Below are positions 16,095 through 25,816 of a DNA stretch of 64,000 bases, piece after piece (the stretch's first letter is position 1; each line of letters begins with the position of its first letter). The stretch comes from Mycobacterium sp. DL (GTDB lineage Bacteria > Actinomycetota > Actinomycetes > Mycobacteriales > Mycobacteriaceae), in assembly GCF_039729195.1 (NCBI RefSeq), contig NZ_CP155796.1:6014001-6078000 (forward strand), read 5' to 3'. Made by a program: the position numbers and the translations under genes. A model generated the notes under the pieces. That model was not told the origin of the DNA and made no database searches. It worked only from the letters and a program-made list of their open reading frames with translations.

Positions 16095-17554
16095 GCCCGA
16101 GATCGGTTCCGTCCACCGACGGGGTTGCGGTGACGGCTCACCGGTGGGGCTGGCAGCACGCCGGGCAGAACCGTTGGGCGGTAAGCGATCTGGACCTTCG
16201 CATCGACCCCGGCGAACGGGTGTTGCTGCTGGGGGCGTCGGGGTCGGGCAAGTCGACCCTGCTGCAGGGCCTGGCCGGGCTGCTCGGCGGTTCCGAAGAA
16301 GGCCATGAGTCCGGACGCCTGCTCGTCGACGGGGTGCGTCCAGCCGAGAATCGAGCACGGATCGGGATGGTGTTGCAAGACCCGGACTCCCAGGTGATCC
16401 TGTCCCGCGTCGGTGACGACGTGGCGTTCGGAATGGAGAACTTCGGCGTGCCACTTGAGGACATCTGGCCGCGTGTTCGCCAGGCGCTGCACTCGGTGGG
16501 CCTGGAGCTTCCGCTGCCGCAGGACACCGCCCACCTTTCCGGCGGGCAGAAGCAACGCCTGGCCCTGGCGGGTGTACTCGCGATGAATCCCGGTCTGCTT
16601 CTGCTCGACGAGCCGACCGCCAACCTCGACCCGACCGGCGTCATCGAGGTCCGCAATGCCGTGGCCGCCGCCGCTGACCTCGCCGGTACCACCGTCGTCG
16701 TCGTCGAACACCGCACCAAGGTCTGGCTTCCCGTCATCGACCGCGTCATCGTTCTCGGCCCCGATGGCGACATCATCGCCGACGGCGCGCCGGAGGACAC
16801 GATTCGACGGGAACGTGACCATCTCGTGCGGTCCGGAATCTGGGTGCCCGACGCGCCCGTCCCCCGCATCGTCCGCACCGCAGCGCCCGCGTCGGAACCG
16901 TTGTTGACGGCAACCGATTTGTCGGTGGGTTACCGCTCTGGGCCGCAGGTGCGAGGCGGACTCGACTTCGCGATCGCCCGGGGGCGAGTCACGGCGGTCA
17001 CCGGACCCAATGGTGCCGGAAAGTCCACGTTGGCCCTCACACTGGGAGGTCTGCTGCCACCCCGAGGCGGCACCCTCGAGGCACAGCCGGACTTCGCACC
17101 GTCGCCGAAGAATCGTCAGCCCGTTCGATGGCGGTCCAAGGAACTCCTCACCCGCATCGCGAGCGTCTTCCAGGATCCGGAGCATCAGTTCCTGGCTGCC
17201 ACCGTTCGCGAGGAGATCTCCCTCGGACCGAAAGCGCTGCAACGCGACAAGGCCGAGATCAGCTCGCTCGGAGACGCTCTGCTCGACAGGCTGCGCCTGA
17301 CGCACCTCGCAGACAGAAGCCCCTACACGCTCTCCGGCGGCGAGAAGAGGCGACTGTCCGTCGCGACCGTCCTGATGACCCGACCAGGCCTGATCGTCCT
17401 CGACGAACCGACCTTCGGGCAGGATCGCCGTACCTGGTCCGAACTCCTGAACCTGCTGGCCGAGATCGCCGACGAGGGCACTGCCGTGGTCGCGGTCACC
17501 CACGATGCCGAGTTCGTCGAACTGCTGGCCGACGACCGGATCGAACTTCGATGA
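16091..17554 (+). CDS. ykoD: YkoD-like duplicated ABC ATPase of thiamine/HMP importer
   Basis: 487-aa protein with two fused ECF ATPase domains. Domain 1: Walker A GASGSGKST, LSGGQKQRL signature, LLLDEPTANLDP Walker B. Domain 2: Walker A GPNGAGKST, LSGGEKRRL signature, LIVLDEPTFGQD. It powers uptake together with the S and T components. The start overlaps ykoE by 4 bp and the stop overlaps ykoC by 4 bp. Confidence 0.93.
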   Translation: MSPRSVPSTDGVAVTAHRWGWQHAGQNRWAVSDLDLRIDPGERVLLLGASGSGKSTLLQGLAGLLGGSEEGHESGRLLVDGVRPAENRARIGMVLQDPDSQVILSRVGDDVAFGMENFGVPLEDIWPRVRQALHSVGLELPLPQDTAHLSGGQKQRLALAGVLAMNPGLLLLDEPTANLDPTGVIEVRNAVAAAADLAGTTVVVVEHRTKVWLPVIDRVIVLGPDGDIIADGAPEDTIRRERDHLVRSGIWVPDAPVPRIVRTAAPASEPLLTATDLSVGYRSGPQVRGGLDFAIARGRVTAVTGPNGAGKSTLALTLGGLLPPRGGTLEAQPDFAPSPKNRQPVRWRSKELLTRIASVFQDPEHQFLAATVREEISLGPKALQRDKAEISSLGDALLDRLRLTHLADRSPYTLSGGEKRRLSVATVLMTRPGLIVLDEPTFGQDRRTWSELLNLLAEIADEGTAVVAVTHDAEFVELLADDRIELR

Positions 17555-18336
17555 CATCGGCCGTCGCCGCCCCGCCCCATGCTGCTCGACCCAGCATCAA
17601 CCCGGTGGCCAAACTGGCGACCGCAGCAGTCATCGCCCTGACGCTGGTGCTCAGCGTCGATTGGGTCTCCGCGCTCACCGCGCTGCTGTTGGAGATCCCG
17701 CTGTTCATTGCGCTCGGAGTTCGTCTGCGTGCCTTCCTGATTCGCGGCGCGCTGATCACCGTCGCGGCGGCGCTGACGGCCCTGACCAATCTGCTGTACG
17801 GCGAGGTGCGCGGTACCGTCCATTGGCACTTCCTGCTGATCAACGTCAGCGACGGATCCATCGAACTCGCACTCGCGATGTTCCTGCGGGTCTTGGCGAT
17901 CGCGCTTCCCTCGGTCCTGCTGTTCGTCGATGTCGATCCGACCGAACTCGCCGATGGCTTGGGACAGACACTCAAACTGCCCGCCCGGTTTGTGGTCGGA
18001 GCGCTGGCCGGAATGCGACTTGTCGGACTGTTACAGCAGGATTGGCAGTACCTGGGCTACGCGCGCAGAGCACGCGGGGTCGCCGACCACGCCCGACTGC
18101 GACGTTTTCTCGGTCAAGCCTTCGCACTGCTGGTCTTTGCGCTGCGGCGCGGATCCAAGCTTGCGACCGCGATGGAGGCACGGGGCTTCGGCGCCTATCC
18201 GACCCGCACCTGGGCGCGGCCCTCGTCATTCGGGCTGCGGGAGTTCGCCCTCATCGCCGCCGGGGTGGGCATCGCAGCCGCCGCCGTCTCCGTCTCCATC
18301 GCGTTCGGCACCTGGCACTTCATCGGCGGGCGCTGA
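17551..18336 (+). CDS. ykoC: YkoC/CbiQ-like ECF transporter T component
   Basis: About 261-aa integral membrane coupling protein with five or six helices. The two Ala-Arg-Gly coupling motifs that contact the ATPases are visible as YARRARGV (A-R-G) and AMEARGFGA (A-R-G). It completes the ECF importer. ATGA overlap with ykoD fixes the start at 17551. The open frame continues upstream inside ykoD but is not coding. Confidence 0.9.
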   Translation: MTSAVAAPPHAARPSINPVAKLATAAVIALTLVLSVDWVSALTALLLEIPLFIALGVRLRAFLIRGALITVAAALTALTNLLYGEVRGTVHWHFLLINVSDGSIELALAMFLRVLAIALPSVLLFVDVDPTELADGLGQTLKLPARFVVGALAGMRLVGLLQQDWQYLGYARRARGVADHARLRRFLGQAFALLVFALRRGSKLATAMEARGFGAYPTRTWARPSSFGLREFALIAAGVGIAAAAVSVSIAFGTWHFIGGR

Positions 18337-18345
18337 TGCTTCCCG

Positions 18346-19413
18346 CTAGGCCATCGGATGACGCTCGGCGAAATCCCACACGATCGCGCTGGCGTCGGGA
18401 CCGGCGCGATCGGTGTACAAGCCGTCGCTGTCGGGGCCCGGCCACGCGTGCCCCATCTCCTGCACGAAGTACGACTCGACAATCGAGTTGCCCTCCGGCG
18501 CAGTGACAGTCGTGTGGGTATACGCATGCCGGCCGGGAACGGACGGCACCGTGCCGGTTTCCTCGACGAGCGGCAGGCTGTCATTCAGAAGGCCGTCGTC
18601 GACAAGATCACCGACCGCAGTCCAGTGCTCGACCAGACGTGCCCCGACAAGGGGCGGAACGACGTCATCGTCGGCGCCCTGGAATACCAGCAGCGGCACC
18701 TGCCGGGCACGCTCGCCCATCTGCGACCACGCCTGGCGTGCGGTGTACTGCGGTGCCGTGGCGTCGGGGTCCTCCGGATCCACCTGGTTCAACCCGTACT
18801 CACCCCCGGCGACCGACGTCGCCGTCGCGAACACATCGGGGTAGGTCGCGGCGAGGATCAGCGCGGTACCGGCACCCGAGGATGCCCCGGCGACGTGCAC
18901 CTGGGCCGCATCGGCATTGAACTCCTCGATCACCTCCCCAGCCACCCCGGCGAGCAACGCGGGGTCGCCGGTGTGGCGATGCTGCTCCCGGGGATCGGCC
19001 GAGTTCCAGCAGTTGACCGCGCTACGGAACATCCGCTGCGTCGGGTACACGACGATGAAGCCCTCGCGGTCGGCCAGGCTGTTGAACTGGGTGGTGGACT
19101 TCATGGAATTCCAGCCGTAGCCGGTCATTCCGCACCCGTGGATCGCCATGATCACCGGTAACGCAGTCGTGCCGTCGTACTGCGGCGGAAGGTGGACCTG
19201 ATAGCGCACCGATCCGGCATCGCCGTCGTAGACGCGATTGTGGTCACCCTCCCCCATCCACCAGGGAAGGCCGTACTGGAACGCTGCCGTCGCGGCGCCC
19301 GCCACGCTCACCAGGACGCCGACGATTCCGGAGACGATCCACGGCCATCGCCGACGTCTGCGAGGAGCCTCGAATCCGCTAGACACCAGTGGAAAGCTGT
19401 TGCAGGACAGCAT
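18346..19413 (-). CDS. Membrane-anchored/secreted PHB-depolymerase-like esterase
   Basis: About 355 aa. After a basic stretch (RRRRRW) there is one helix ([19 protein letters not shown]) acting as signal anchor, then an alpha/beta-hydrolase of the LpqC/PHB-depolymerase type: oxyanion region [12 protein letters not shown], nucleophile elbow [10 protein letters not shown] and catalytic-His region MGHAWPG. It should hydrolyse short polyesters or feruloyl/acetyl esters outside the cytosol. The start at 19413 overlaps the ampC stop by 35 bp; an in-frame GTG at 19386 is an alternative. Probably last gene of the tetR-ampC-esterase unit. Confidence 0.8.
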   Translation of the reverse strand: MLSCNSFPLVSSGFEAPRRRRRWPWIVSGIVGVLVSVAGAATAAFQYGLPWWMGEGDHNRVYDGDAGSVRYQVHLPPQYDGTTALPVIMAIHGCGMTGYGWNSMKSTTQFNSLADREGFIVVYPTQRMFRSAVNCWNSADPREQHRHTGDPALLAGVAGEVIEEFNADAAQVHVAGASSGAGTALILAATYPDVFATATSVAGGEYGLNQVDPEDPDATAPQYTARQAWSQMGERARQVPLLVFQGADDDVVPPLVGARLVEHWTAVGDLVDDGLLNDSLPLVEETGTVPSVPGRHAYTHTTVTAPEGNSIVESYFVQEMGHAWPGPDSDGLYTDRAGPDASAIVWDFAERHPMA

Positions 19414-20563
19414 GGGCGGCGGTGATCCGGGCGGGGATGGGGAAGTTCTTGTTCGCGAGCATCACGATGCCGATCCGCTGGTCTGGCACGAATGCGGCGT
19501 ACGCGCCGAAACCGTTGGTGGACCCCGTTTTGTTGAACAGCGTGGGACCCGCCGCAGGTTGCCCGGTCAGAACCGTCACAGGGTTCGACTGCATCGCCAT
19601 GTCCGGTGAATTTCCGGCCAACAACTGGTCCAGGCTCACCGGGTACGGGTACCGTTCCCAGCCCAGTCCCTGGACCATGTCGTTGACCTTGAAGTACCCG
19701 GTGTGCGTTGCCTCGACTGCTTCGCGCATCGGCGCCTCCAGGCCACCGGGCGCGATGTTCGCTTCGACGAAACGGAGCATGTCCGCCGCGGTGGACTTCA
19801 CGCCGTAGGCCTCGGCGTCGAGAACGCCGGGGCTCACCCGGGTCGGTACGTCGTCGGCGTCGTAACCCCAGGCGTAGCCGTCGATCTGGGACTGCGGCAC
19901 CTCGATGTAGCTGCGGCTCAGCCCGAGTCTCGGGAAGACCTGGCCCTGGAGCAGGTCGGTGAAACTGCTGTTCATGGAGATCGCGGTGACGCGGCCGAGC
20001 AGTCCGATGCTGGGGTTGGAGTACCGGCGTTGTTCGCCGGGGGCGGCATCAGGTGTCCACTGCTGGAAGTAGGTCTGCATCTGGGCGTCATCGGTGACGT
20101 CCGTCGGGAACTGCAGCGGCAACCCACCGGCGGTGTAGGTTCCGAGATTCAGCAGGGTCGCTTTGTCGATCGCGCGCCCCGCCAACTCCGGCAGGTACGT
20201 GCCGGGGTGCTCGTTGAGTGAGATCCGTCCGAGTGCCTGTGCGTAGGTGGCTGCGGTCGCGGTGAAAGTCTTGGACAACGAACCGATCTCGAAGATCGTC
20301 TCGGATGTCACCGGGGCCGCACTCTGCCGCGACGCGACTCCGTAGGTGAAGTGGTGCTGACGGCCGTCGACCGTCACCGCGACGGCCATCCCGGGTATGC
20401 CGTATTCGGCCAGCAGCGGTCCGAACGCTTCGTCCACCGCCGCGGCGACGGCATCAGGACGTGCGGCGGCAGGTCCCGCGATGGACATCGCACACAGCAC
20501 GACTACCGACAGCAGTGCCGTGACCGCCCTGGTGATGATTCGCAACTGAAAACTCCTCTGCAC
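19379..20563 (-). CDS. ampC: Class C (AmpC-type) beta-lactamase
   Basis: Exported serine beta-lactamase of 394 aa with a Sec signal peptide ending near residue 34. All three class C active-site motifs are intact: S95-L-S-K98, Y181-S-N183 and K345-T-G347 inside [11 protein letters not shown]. The spacing and the TGSTNGFG context point to a true AmpC rather than a penicillin-binding esterase. It should hydrolyse cephalosporins in the periplasm. It lies 12 bp downstream of the tetR gene and is probably co-transcribed with it. Confidence 0.9.
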   Translation of the reverse strand: MQRSFQLRIITRAVTALLSVVVLCAMSIAGPAAARPDAVAAAVDEAFGPLLAEYGIPGMAVAVTVDGRQHHFTYGVASRQSAAPVTSETIFEIGSLSKTFTATAATYAQALGRISLNEHPGTYLPELAGRAIDKATLLNLGTYTAGGLPLQFPTDVTDDAQMQTYFQQWTPDAAPGEQRRYSNPSIGLLGRVTAISMNSSFTDLLQGQVFPRLGLSRSYIEVPQSQIDGYAWGYDADDVPTRVSPGVLDAEAYGVKSTAADMLRFVEANIAPGGLEAPMREAVEATHTGYFKVNDMVQGLGWERYPYPVSLDQLLAGNSPDMAMQSNPVTVLTGQPAAGPTLFNKTGSTNGFGAYAAFVPDQRIGIVMLANKNFPIPARITAAHAVLQQLSTGV

Positions 20564-20575
20564 TCGTGCTTTCCG

Positions 20576-21154
20576 TCAGATTCGCCGTCGACGTTCCCGC
20601 TCGATGACAAGCTCGGCCAGGCGCAGACCTCGCTCGACCGGTGCCGCATCGACGCCGATCGCCAGTGCGCTGAGCATCCCGTCGTAGATCAGCGCGATGT
20701 CGCCTGCCGCGCGACACGGATCGCGAAGTCCGGCTGCCTCGGCCAGTGACGTGAGCCGGGTGATCACAAAACGCTTGTGCTCGACGGCCGCACTGATGCC
20801 GGCGTGGCCCTGCGGCAGCTGTGCTGCCGCGGCGACGTGGGCACATCCTCGCCGCACATCCGAATGACGCGCCCACTCATCGGTGGCGCCGAAGATGGCC
20901 AGCAGTCGGTCGACCGGGCTGGTCGCCGCATCGATCTGAGATTCCCACAGCGTGCGGAAGCGCTGGTCGCGGTCAGTGAGGTACGCGGCGACGAGGTCGT
21001 CCTTGCCGCTGAAGTTCTTGTAGAGCGATCCGGTGGCCACGCCGGCCCTCGAGACGACGGCGTCGACACCGGTGGCCGCAATTCCGTTGGCGTAGAACAA
21101 CTCGTCGGCGGCACGCAGCAGGCGTTCGCGGGCGGGTTGCCGAATCGGTGGCAT
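20576..21154 (-). CDS. TetR family transcriptional regulator
   Basis: 192-aa repressor with an N-terminal HTH (ERLLRAADELFYANGIAATGVDAV, containing GVATGSLYKNFSGKD as the recognition helix region). ATG 21154 is chosen because a TATACT -10 lies 6 bp upstream; the open frame further upstream is antisense to the MFS gene. It is 18 bp from the divergent MFS gene and directly upstream of ampC, so it may control both efflux and beta-lactamase. Confidence 0.85.
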   Translation of the reverse strand: MPPIRQPARERLLRAADELFYANGIAATGVDAVVSRAGVATGSLYKNFSGKDDLVAAYLTDRDQRFRTLWESQIDAATSPVDRLLAIFGATDEWARHSDVRRGCAHVAAAAQLPQGHAGISAAVEHKRFVITRLTSLAEAAGLRDPCRAAGDIALIYDGMLSALAIGVDAAPVERGLRLAELVIERERRRRI

Positions 21155-21160
21155 GCTGAC

Positions 21161-21166
21161 AGTATA
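21161..21166 (-). promoter_or_regulatory. -10 element, putative leaderless promoter of tetR
   Basis: Minus-strand TATACT (TANNNT) followed by 6 nt and ATG 21154. It lies in the 18-bp gap to the divergent MFS gene, so RNA polymerase here would overlap the MFS start. Confidence 0.5.
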
Positions 21167-21172
21167 GGTCGA

Positions 21173-22327
21173 GTGCAACGATCGTTCTACTCGCTGGTGG
21201 CGTCGGGTGCCGCGCTGATCGCGTGCTGCTATGGGTTCGCGCGCTTCGCGTACGGGTTGTTCACGCCGGTGCTCACCGAAGAGTTCGGCCTCAGTTCCAC
21301 GCTTGTGGGCACCATCGCGGCCGGAAGCTATGTCGGCTACTGCGTCGCGATCATCGCCAGCGCGACGTTGACCAGACGTCTCGGACCACGGTTGGTGGCG
21401 ATCGGCGCGGGAGTTGTCGCCACGCTGGGCATGACCATGGTCGCGCTGGCAACCTCGGCGTTGATCCTGGCCGTCGGGGTGCTGATCGCCGGGTCCAGCA
21501 CAGGCATCGCGTCGCCACCGCTGGCCGCGGCCATCGCGCACCGGATCAGCGGTGCCGCCGGTGACCGCGCTCAGACCATCGTGAACGCCGGCACCGGCGT
21601 CGGTGTTCTCGTCTCGGGCCCGATCGCCTTCGCCCTGTTCGACCAGTGGCGACTGGCCTGGGGCGTGTACGCGGTCATCGCCGCCGTCACGACGATATGG
21701 GTGGCATTCAACGTCGGTGACACATCGGACTCCGCCGTCGAACCGGTGCAGGTCCAACGTTGGCGCACCGGGAGTTTCGGTCTGGTGCTGGCGTCGTTGC
21801 TCACCGGCCTCGGCAGCATCACGGTGTGGAGTTTCGGCCGCGATCAGATCAGCACCGGCGGGTCCGCCAGCGTCGCTGTCGCATCGATCGCGTGGATGGT
21901 GCTGGGGGCAGCGGGTATCGCCGGTGCGTTCGGCGGCGACCTGGCCCAACGGATCGGCCTCAGGCATGCGTGGGTGGGCACCACCCTCGCGATGTCCTGC
22001 GCTACCGTCGTTCTCGCGATCGCCCCGTGGAACATCGTCGCGATCATGCTCTCCGTCAGCATCTTCGGGGCGGCCTACATCGGGCTGACGGGGCTGCTCC
22101 TGGTGTGGAGTACACGGGTCTACCCGGACTCGCCATCGTTCGGAGTCGGGTTGTCGTTCTTCATGATTGCGCTCGGTCAGGCCCTGGGCGCGCCCACCGC
22201 GGGTGCGCTGATCGACGCACACGGAGCCACTGCCACGTTCATCCTGTTTGCGATGACGGGTGCCACGGCCGCCGTCGTGCGTCCCGTCACGGCCGCGGCC
22301 ACGGCCTCGTTGGACCGTCAGCACTGA
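21173..22327 (+). CDS. MFS transporter (YbfB/YjiJ-like)
   Basis: 384-aa polytopic transporter with about 12 helices, beginning LVASGAALIACCYGFARFAYGLF, a start typical of YbfB/YjiJ family MFS proteins. Conserved loop TRRLGPR follows the second helix. Substrate unknown; export of a drug or metabolite is likely given the adjacent TetR repressor. GTG 21173 is used because it is the first start in frame after the divergent tetR. Confidence 0.85.
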   Translation: MQRSFYSLVASGAALIACCYGFARFAYGLFTPVLTEEFGLSSTLVGTIAAGSYVGYCVAIIASATLTRRLGPRLVAIGAGVVATLGMTMVALATSALILAVGVLIAGSSTGIASPPLAAAIAHRISGAAGDRAQTIVNAGTGVGVLVSGPIAFALFDQWRLAWGVYAVIAAVTTIWVAFNVGDTSDSAVEPVQVQRWRTGSFGLVLASLLTGLGSITVWSFGRDQISTGGSASVAVASIAWMVLGAAGIAGAFGGDLAQRIGLRHAWVGTTLAMSCATVVLAIAPWNIVAIMLSVSIFGAAYIGLTGLLLVWSTRVYPDSPSFGVGLSFFMIALGQALGAPTAGALIDAHGATATFILFAMTGATAAVVRPVTAAATASLDRQH

Positions 22328-22331
22328 TCGA

Positions 22332-23891
22332 TCACAGAGGACATGTGGCACCCGCCGGTGGCAGCGTGAGGTCGATCAAGTAGTCGGCGGCGATGTCGTC
22401 GACGCACGCGTTGGTGCCCCCGGCCACCACAGTGTGCCCCTCCCCCTCGACGGTGAGCAGCGCACTGCCAAGCGTTCTCGCGAGATTGACACCGCCGGCG
22501 TGCGGAGTCGTGGGGTCTCCCGTGATCGACACCACAAGGGTGGGCGCAAGCCCGTCGATGTCGGTGGCGTACGGGAAACCGAGCGTCGGCTCGGCGGACC
22601 AGTGCTCACACCCGTCGCGCGCTCCCGTCAAGGCGACGCCGGGATCCATGAACGGTGCGGCGTCGAGAATCGCCCGGCGCAGCGCGTTGCCCTGCTCTTC
22701 GGTCAGTCGATCCTCGTCCATGCAGTTGATGGCGTAATTCGCTTCGGGCAGGTTGGTCCAGCCGATTTCGGGACCGCTGAGGGCGAAGTCGTAGCCGATC
22801 TGCAGCAGCGCGTCGCCTCTGCCCTGCCGGACCTGGTTGATACCGGTGATGATGCGCGGCCACGCCTCCTCGGCGTAGAGGCCCGAGACCACGCCGCCGA
22901 TCCCTTCATCGAAGTCGAGCTCGGTATCCAACGCCGGGATCGGCGCGCCGCGGAGCGGCCGCATGATCTGCTGGAACACCTCGACAGCCCGCTCCGGATC
23001 GTCGCCGAGCGGGCAGTCGTCCTGCGTGACACAGAACTCGGCCATCTGGTCGAAAGCTCTTTGGAATCCGGCGTAGGCGCCGACGCGGCGCTCGAACGTC
23101 GCCTGGTGCGGGTCGATGCCGCCGTCGAGGAGCATGGCTCGGACGTTCTGCGGGAACTGCTCGGCGTACACCGCACCCAGTCGTGTTCCGTAGCTCTGCC
23201 CCAGGAATGTGAGTTGCTCGTCACCGAGCACCGCGCGCAGCACGTCGATGTCGCGGGCAGCGTCCCGGGTGCCGACGCCGGCGAGCACCTCGGCCCCGCC
23301 GGAGCCCTCGGCACACCGGTCGAAGATCTGCTTCGTATCCTCCTGCGACCATTCGACAGTGCTGCCCTGGGTGGACAGCCACACGTCCCCACGCTCGGCT
23401 TCGGCATCGGAGTAGCAGTCGATCGCCGGCTCTGAGGCACCCACCCCGCGGGGATCGAAGCCGACGATGTCGAAGCGTTCGGTCACTCGGCTTTCCGGCA
23501 GCGACGCGGCCGTGGCGGCGGCGCCGAACAACCCCGAGCCACCCGGACCTCCCGGGTTCATGACGAGAGAACCGATCGCCTCGCCTCGCGCGGGAACCCG
23601 CATGACGGCGAGCTTCGCGGTCCTGCCTTCGGGATCCTGGTAGTCCAGCGGCACCTCGAGGCGGCCGCACTCGGCCGTTTCAGCGCCTGCGAAGACCACC
23701 TGCTCGATCGTCGTGATCGCATAGTCCTCGCACGCTCCCCAGGAGAGCTCTTGACCGTAGAACCGGTCGAGTCCGGACGTCGACGCGTCGTGCGGCGGTG
23801 GCGCTTCTTGCGGTGCCGTCGCACAGCCCGTCATCAGGACCAGGAGTGCAACGAACGCGCCGCCGGATCGCACTGAATGCCGCATCTTCAC
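22332..23891 (-). CDS. Lipoprotein alpha/beta hydrolase, Hip1/TAP-like peptidase
   Basis: 519-aa exported hydrolase with a lipobox (VLMTGC, Cys ~23), so anchored to the outer face of the membrane. The catalytic triad is readable: Ser in GQSYGTR, Asp in ITGDPTTPH and His in GEGHTVV. MNPGGPGGSG is the tripeptidyl-aminopeptidase oxyanion region. Mycobacterial relatives such as Hip1/CaeA process cell-envelope proteins. It converges on the MFS gene (4 bp between stops) with no clear operon partner. Confidence 0.9.
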   Translation of the reverse strand: MKMRHSVRSGGAFVALLVLMTGCATAPQEAPPPHDASTSGLDRFYGQELSWGACEDYAITTIEQVVFAGAETAECGRLEVPLDYQDPEGRTAKLAVMRVPARGEAIGSLVMNPGGPGGSGLFGAAATAASLPESRVTERFDIVGFDPRGVGASEPAIDCYSDAEAERGDVWLSTQGSTVEWSQEDTKQIFDRCAEGSGGAEVLAGVGTRDAARDIDVLRAVLGDEQLTFLGQSYGTRLGAVYAEQFPQNVRAMLLDGGIDPHQATFERRVGAYAGFQRAFDQMAEFCVTQDDCPLGDDPERAVEVFQQIMRPLRGAPIPALDTELDFDEGIGGVVSGLYAEEAWPRIITGINQVRQGRGDALLQIGYDFALSGPEIGWTNLPEANYAINCMDEDRLTEEQGNALRRAILDAAPFMDPGVALTGARDGCEHWSAEPTLGFPYATDIDGLAPTLVVSITGDPTTPHAGGVNLARTLGSALLTVEGEGHTVVAGGTNACVDDIAADYLIDLTLPPAGATCPL

Positions 23892-23952
23892 CCGCCCATT
23901 GGAGACTGTGCCGCCGGGGCACAGTCAAAACACGCCCTGGTCGAGCCCCGGG

Positions 23953-24894
23953 TCAGGCGCTCGACGCGGTGGCGGTGCGCCGGAACTCGCTGGGGTTGAC
24001 ACCCCGAACTCGTTTGAAGGCCGCGCTGAATCCGAACGGTTCGGAGTAGCCCACGGTGCGGGCGACCGCAGCCACGGTCGCCTCGTGTTTCTCGATCAGC
24101 AGATCCGCCGCCAGCGTCATTCGCCAGCGGGTCAGATATGTCAGCGGCGGTTCACCGACCAACTCGGTGAACCGCTTCGCCAGCGTCGATCTCGACACGC
24201 CGATGCGATCGGCCAGCGTGGCGACCGTCCATGGCGCCGCAGGCTCGGCGTGCATCAGGCGCAATGCGTGGCCGGCGACCGGGTCCCGCTGGGCCGCCCA
24301 CCAGGCGGGCGGTTGTCCGCCGGGCCTGTCGAACCACTCACGCAGCGTGCATACCAGCATCCAGTCCAACAACCGGTCCAACACCACCTGCTGCCCCGGG
24401 ATGTCGGCGGCGACCTCGGCGGCGAGGTGGTCGAGCACGGCGTCACCCGTGCCGCCGGCCTCCACCCGCAGCACGACGGGCAGAACGTCGAGCAACTGAC
24501 GACTGATCTCGCCGCGCACCGGGTAGGCGCCGACGATCAACGTCGTCGCGTCGGCCATGCCGGGGTCGGTGTCGCTCCAGCCGAGCCGGTGCCGGGTGCC
24601 GCCGTGCTCGGGTGTCGCGCAGAACTCCCCGCACGCAATCGGTTCCGCCGTCGTGTCGAGTCGGTCGACGAACGTGAACGTCGCAGGCCCCCGCACGACA
24701 ACCGTTTCGTACGCCCGCAACGGCTCGGGCGAGCCATGCTCGGGCACGATCCAACCCGAGCCGCCGATGACGGTGCACAGGGTCAGCGGGGCGCCGTCCA
24801 CGAAGTGGAGCGCCCACGGCGCGGTCAGGGTGGAACTGCCAAAAAGCGAGCCGTGGGCCCGCACCCCCCGGAACAGGTCACCGAACACGTCCAT
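23953..24894 (-). CDS. AraC family transcriptional regulator (cupin sensor)
   Basis: 313 aa. N-terminal cupin-like domain (ALHFVDGAPLTLCTVIGG, RAYETVVVRGPATFTF), C-terminal double HTH with IGVSRSTLAKRFTELVGEPPL-type and VARTVGYSEPFGFSAAFKR segments; the last is the classic AraC signature. It is divergent from the NmrA-like reductase with an 82-bp shared region containing an inverted repeat, and likely regulates it. Confidence 0.88.
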   Translation of the reverse strand: MDVFGDLFRGVRAHGSLFGSSTLTAPWALHFVDGAPLTLCTVIGGSGWIVPEHGSPEPLRAYETVVVRGPATFTFVDRLDTTAEPIACGEFCATPEHGGTRHRLGWSDTDPGMADATTLIVGAYPVRGEISRQLLDVLPVVLRVEAGGTGDAVLDHLAAEVAADIPGQQVVLDRLLDWMLVCTLREWFDRPGGQPPAWWAAQRDPVAGHALRLMHAEPAAPWTVATLADRIGVSRSTLAKRFTELVGEPPLTYLTRWRMTLAADLLIEKHEATVAAVARTVGYSEPFGFSAAFKRVRGVNPSEFRRTATASSA

Positions 24895-24909
24895 GCCATC
24901 GAGGTTAGA

Positions 24910-24928
24910 CGAATGAACAGGCCATTCG
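24910..24928. promoter_or_regulatory. Inverted repeat between AraC regulator and NmrA-like gene
   Basis: CGAATG (24910-24915) and CATTCG (24923-24928) form perfect 6-bp arms around 7 bp. It sits midway between divergent starts, making it a candidate operator for the AraC protein. Confidence 0.4.
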
Positions 24929-24976
24929 GGCTTTCACCCATGGATTCGTCCGATTGTTGCGGGTTCAATCGGTGTC

Positions 24977-25816
24977 ATGACTACTGACAACAACACCCTT
25001 GTTCTCGGCGCGACAGGCAAGACCGGGCGCCGCGTCGTCCCCAGGCTGCGCATCCGGGACGTCCCCGTGCGCGCCGCGTCCCGGTCCAGCGCCACCCGCT
25101 TCGACTGGTCCGACCCCGGCAGCTGGGACGGCGCCCTGCAGGGGGTCGCAGCCGTCTATGTCGTGCCCCCGACCGTCGTCGGACCCGTGCACGACTTCGT
25201 CGCTCGGGCCGAGTCCGCGGGGGTGCAGCGCCTGGTTCTGCTGTCGGGGCGCGGCGCCGACACCTGGGGTGATTCCACGTTCGGGCTGGACATGCGCGAC
25301 GCCGAGGACGCGGTGCGCAGCTCATCGCTGGAGTGGACCATTCTGCGGCCCAACAACTTCGCCCAGGACTTCGACGAGGACGTGTTTCACGCCCCTCTCC
25401 TGGCAGGTGAGCTGGCACTGCCGGCCGGTGATGTCCCCGAGCCGTTCATCGACCTCGAAGACGTCGCCGACGTCGCGGCAACAGTGTTGACCCAGCCCGG
25501 CCGCCATGCCGGACAGATCTACGAGATGACCGGACCGCGCGCTCTGACCTTTGCCGATGCCGTCGAGCTGATCTCCAGGGCCACTGGACAACTCATCACC
25601 TACAAGCAGGTCTCTCCTGCCGAGTACACCGCCGGGTTGGTCGAGGAAGGCCTCAGCGAGGGCGACGCCCAGCATGTCGCCGACATGTTCGTGATGATGG
25701 ACCGCGGACTCTTAGCGGACACCACCGACGGTGTCGCCACCGTGCTGGGACGGGACCCTCGCACGTTCGAGGATTACGTCGTGCGGACCGCCGCCAGTGG
25801 AGCGTGGCGGCGATGA
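24977..25816 (+). CDS. NmrA-like NAD(P)-binding oxidoreductase
   Basis: 279-aa atypical SDR with the N-terminal motif LGATGKTGRRV (residues ~9-19) and NmrA-type segments VQRLVLLSGRGAD and WTILRPNNFAQDF. It lacks the YxxxK dyad, as in NmrA/quinone-oxidoreductase-2-like proteins, so it could be a redox sensor or a quinone reductase. Overlaps the PPOX gene start by 4 bp (ATGA), so the two are co-expressed, under the divergent AraC regulator. Confidence 0.85.
   Translation: MTTDNNTLVLGATGKTGRRVVPRLRIRDVPVRAASRSSATRFDWSDPGSWDGALQGVAAVYVVPPTVVGPVHDFVARAESAGVQRLVLLSGRGADTWGDSTFGLDMRDAEDAVRSSSLEWTILRPNNFAQDFDEDVFHAPLLAGELALPAGDVPEPFIDLEDVADVAATVLTQPGRHAGQIYEMTGPRALTFADAVELISRATGQLITYKQVSPAEYTAGLVEEGLSEGDAQHVADMFVMMDRGLLADTTDGVATVLGRDPRTFEDYVVRTAASGAWRR

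Noticed and set aside
15926..17557. 543-codon minus-strand open frame over ykoD
   Set aside because: Antisense shadow; two complete ABC domains read on the plus strand.
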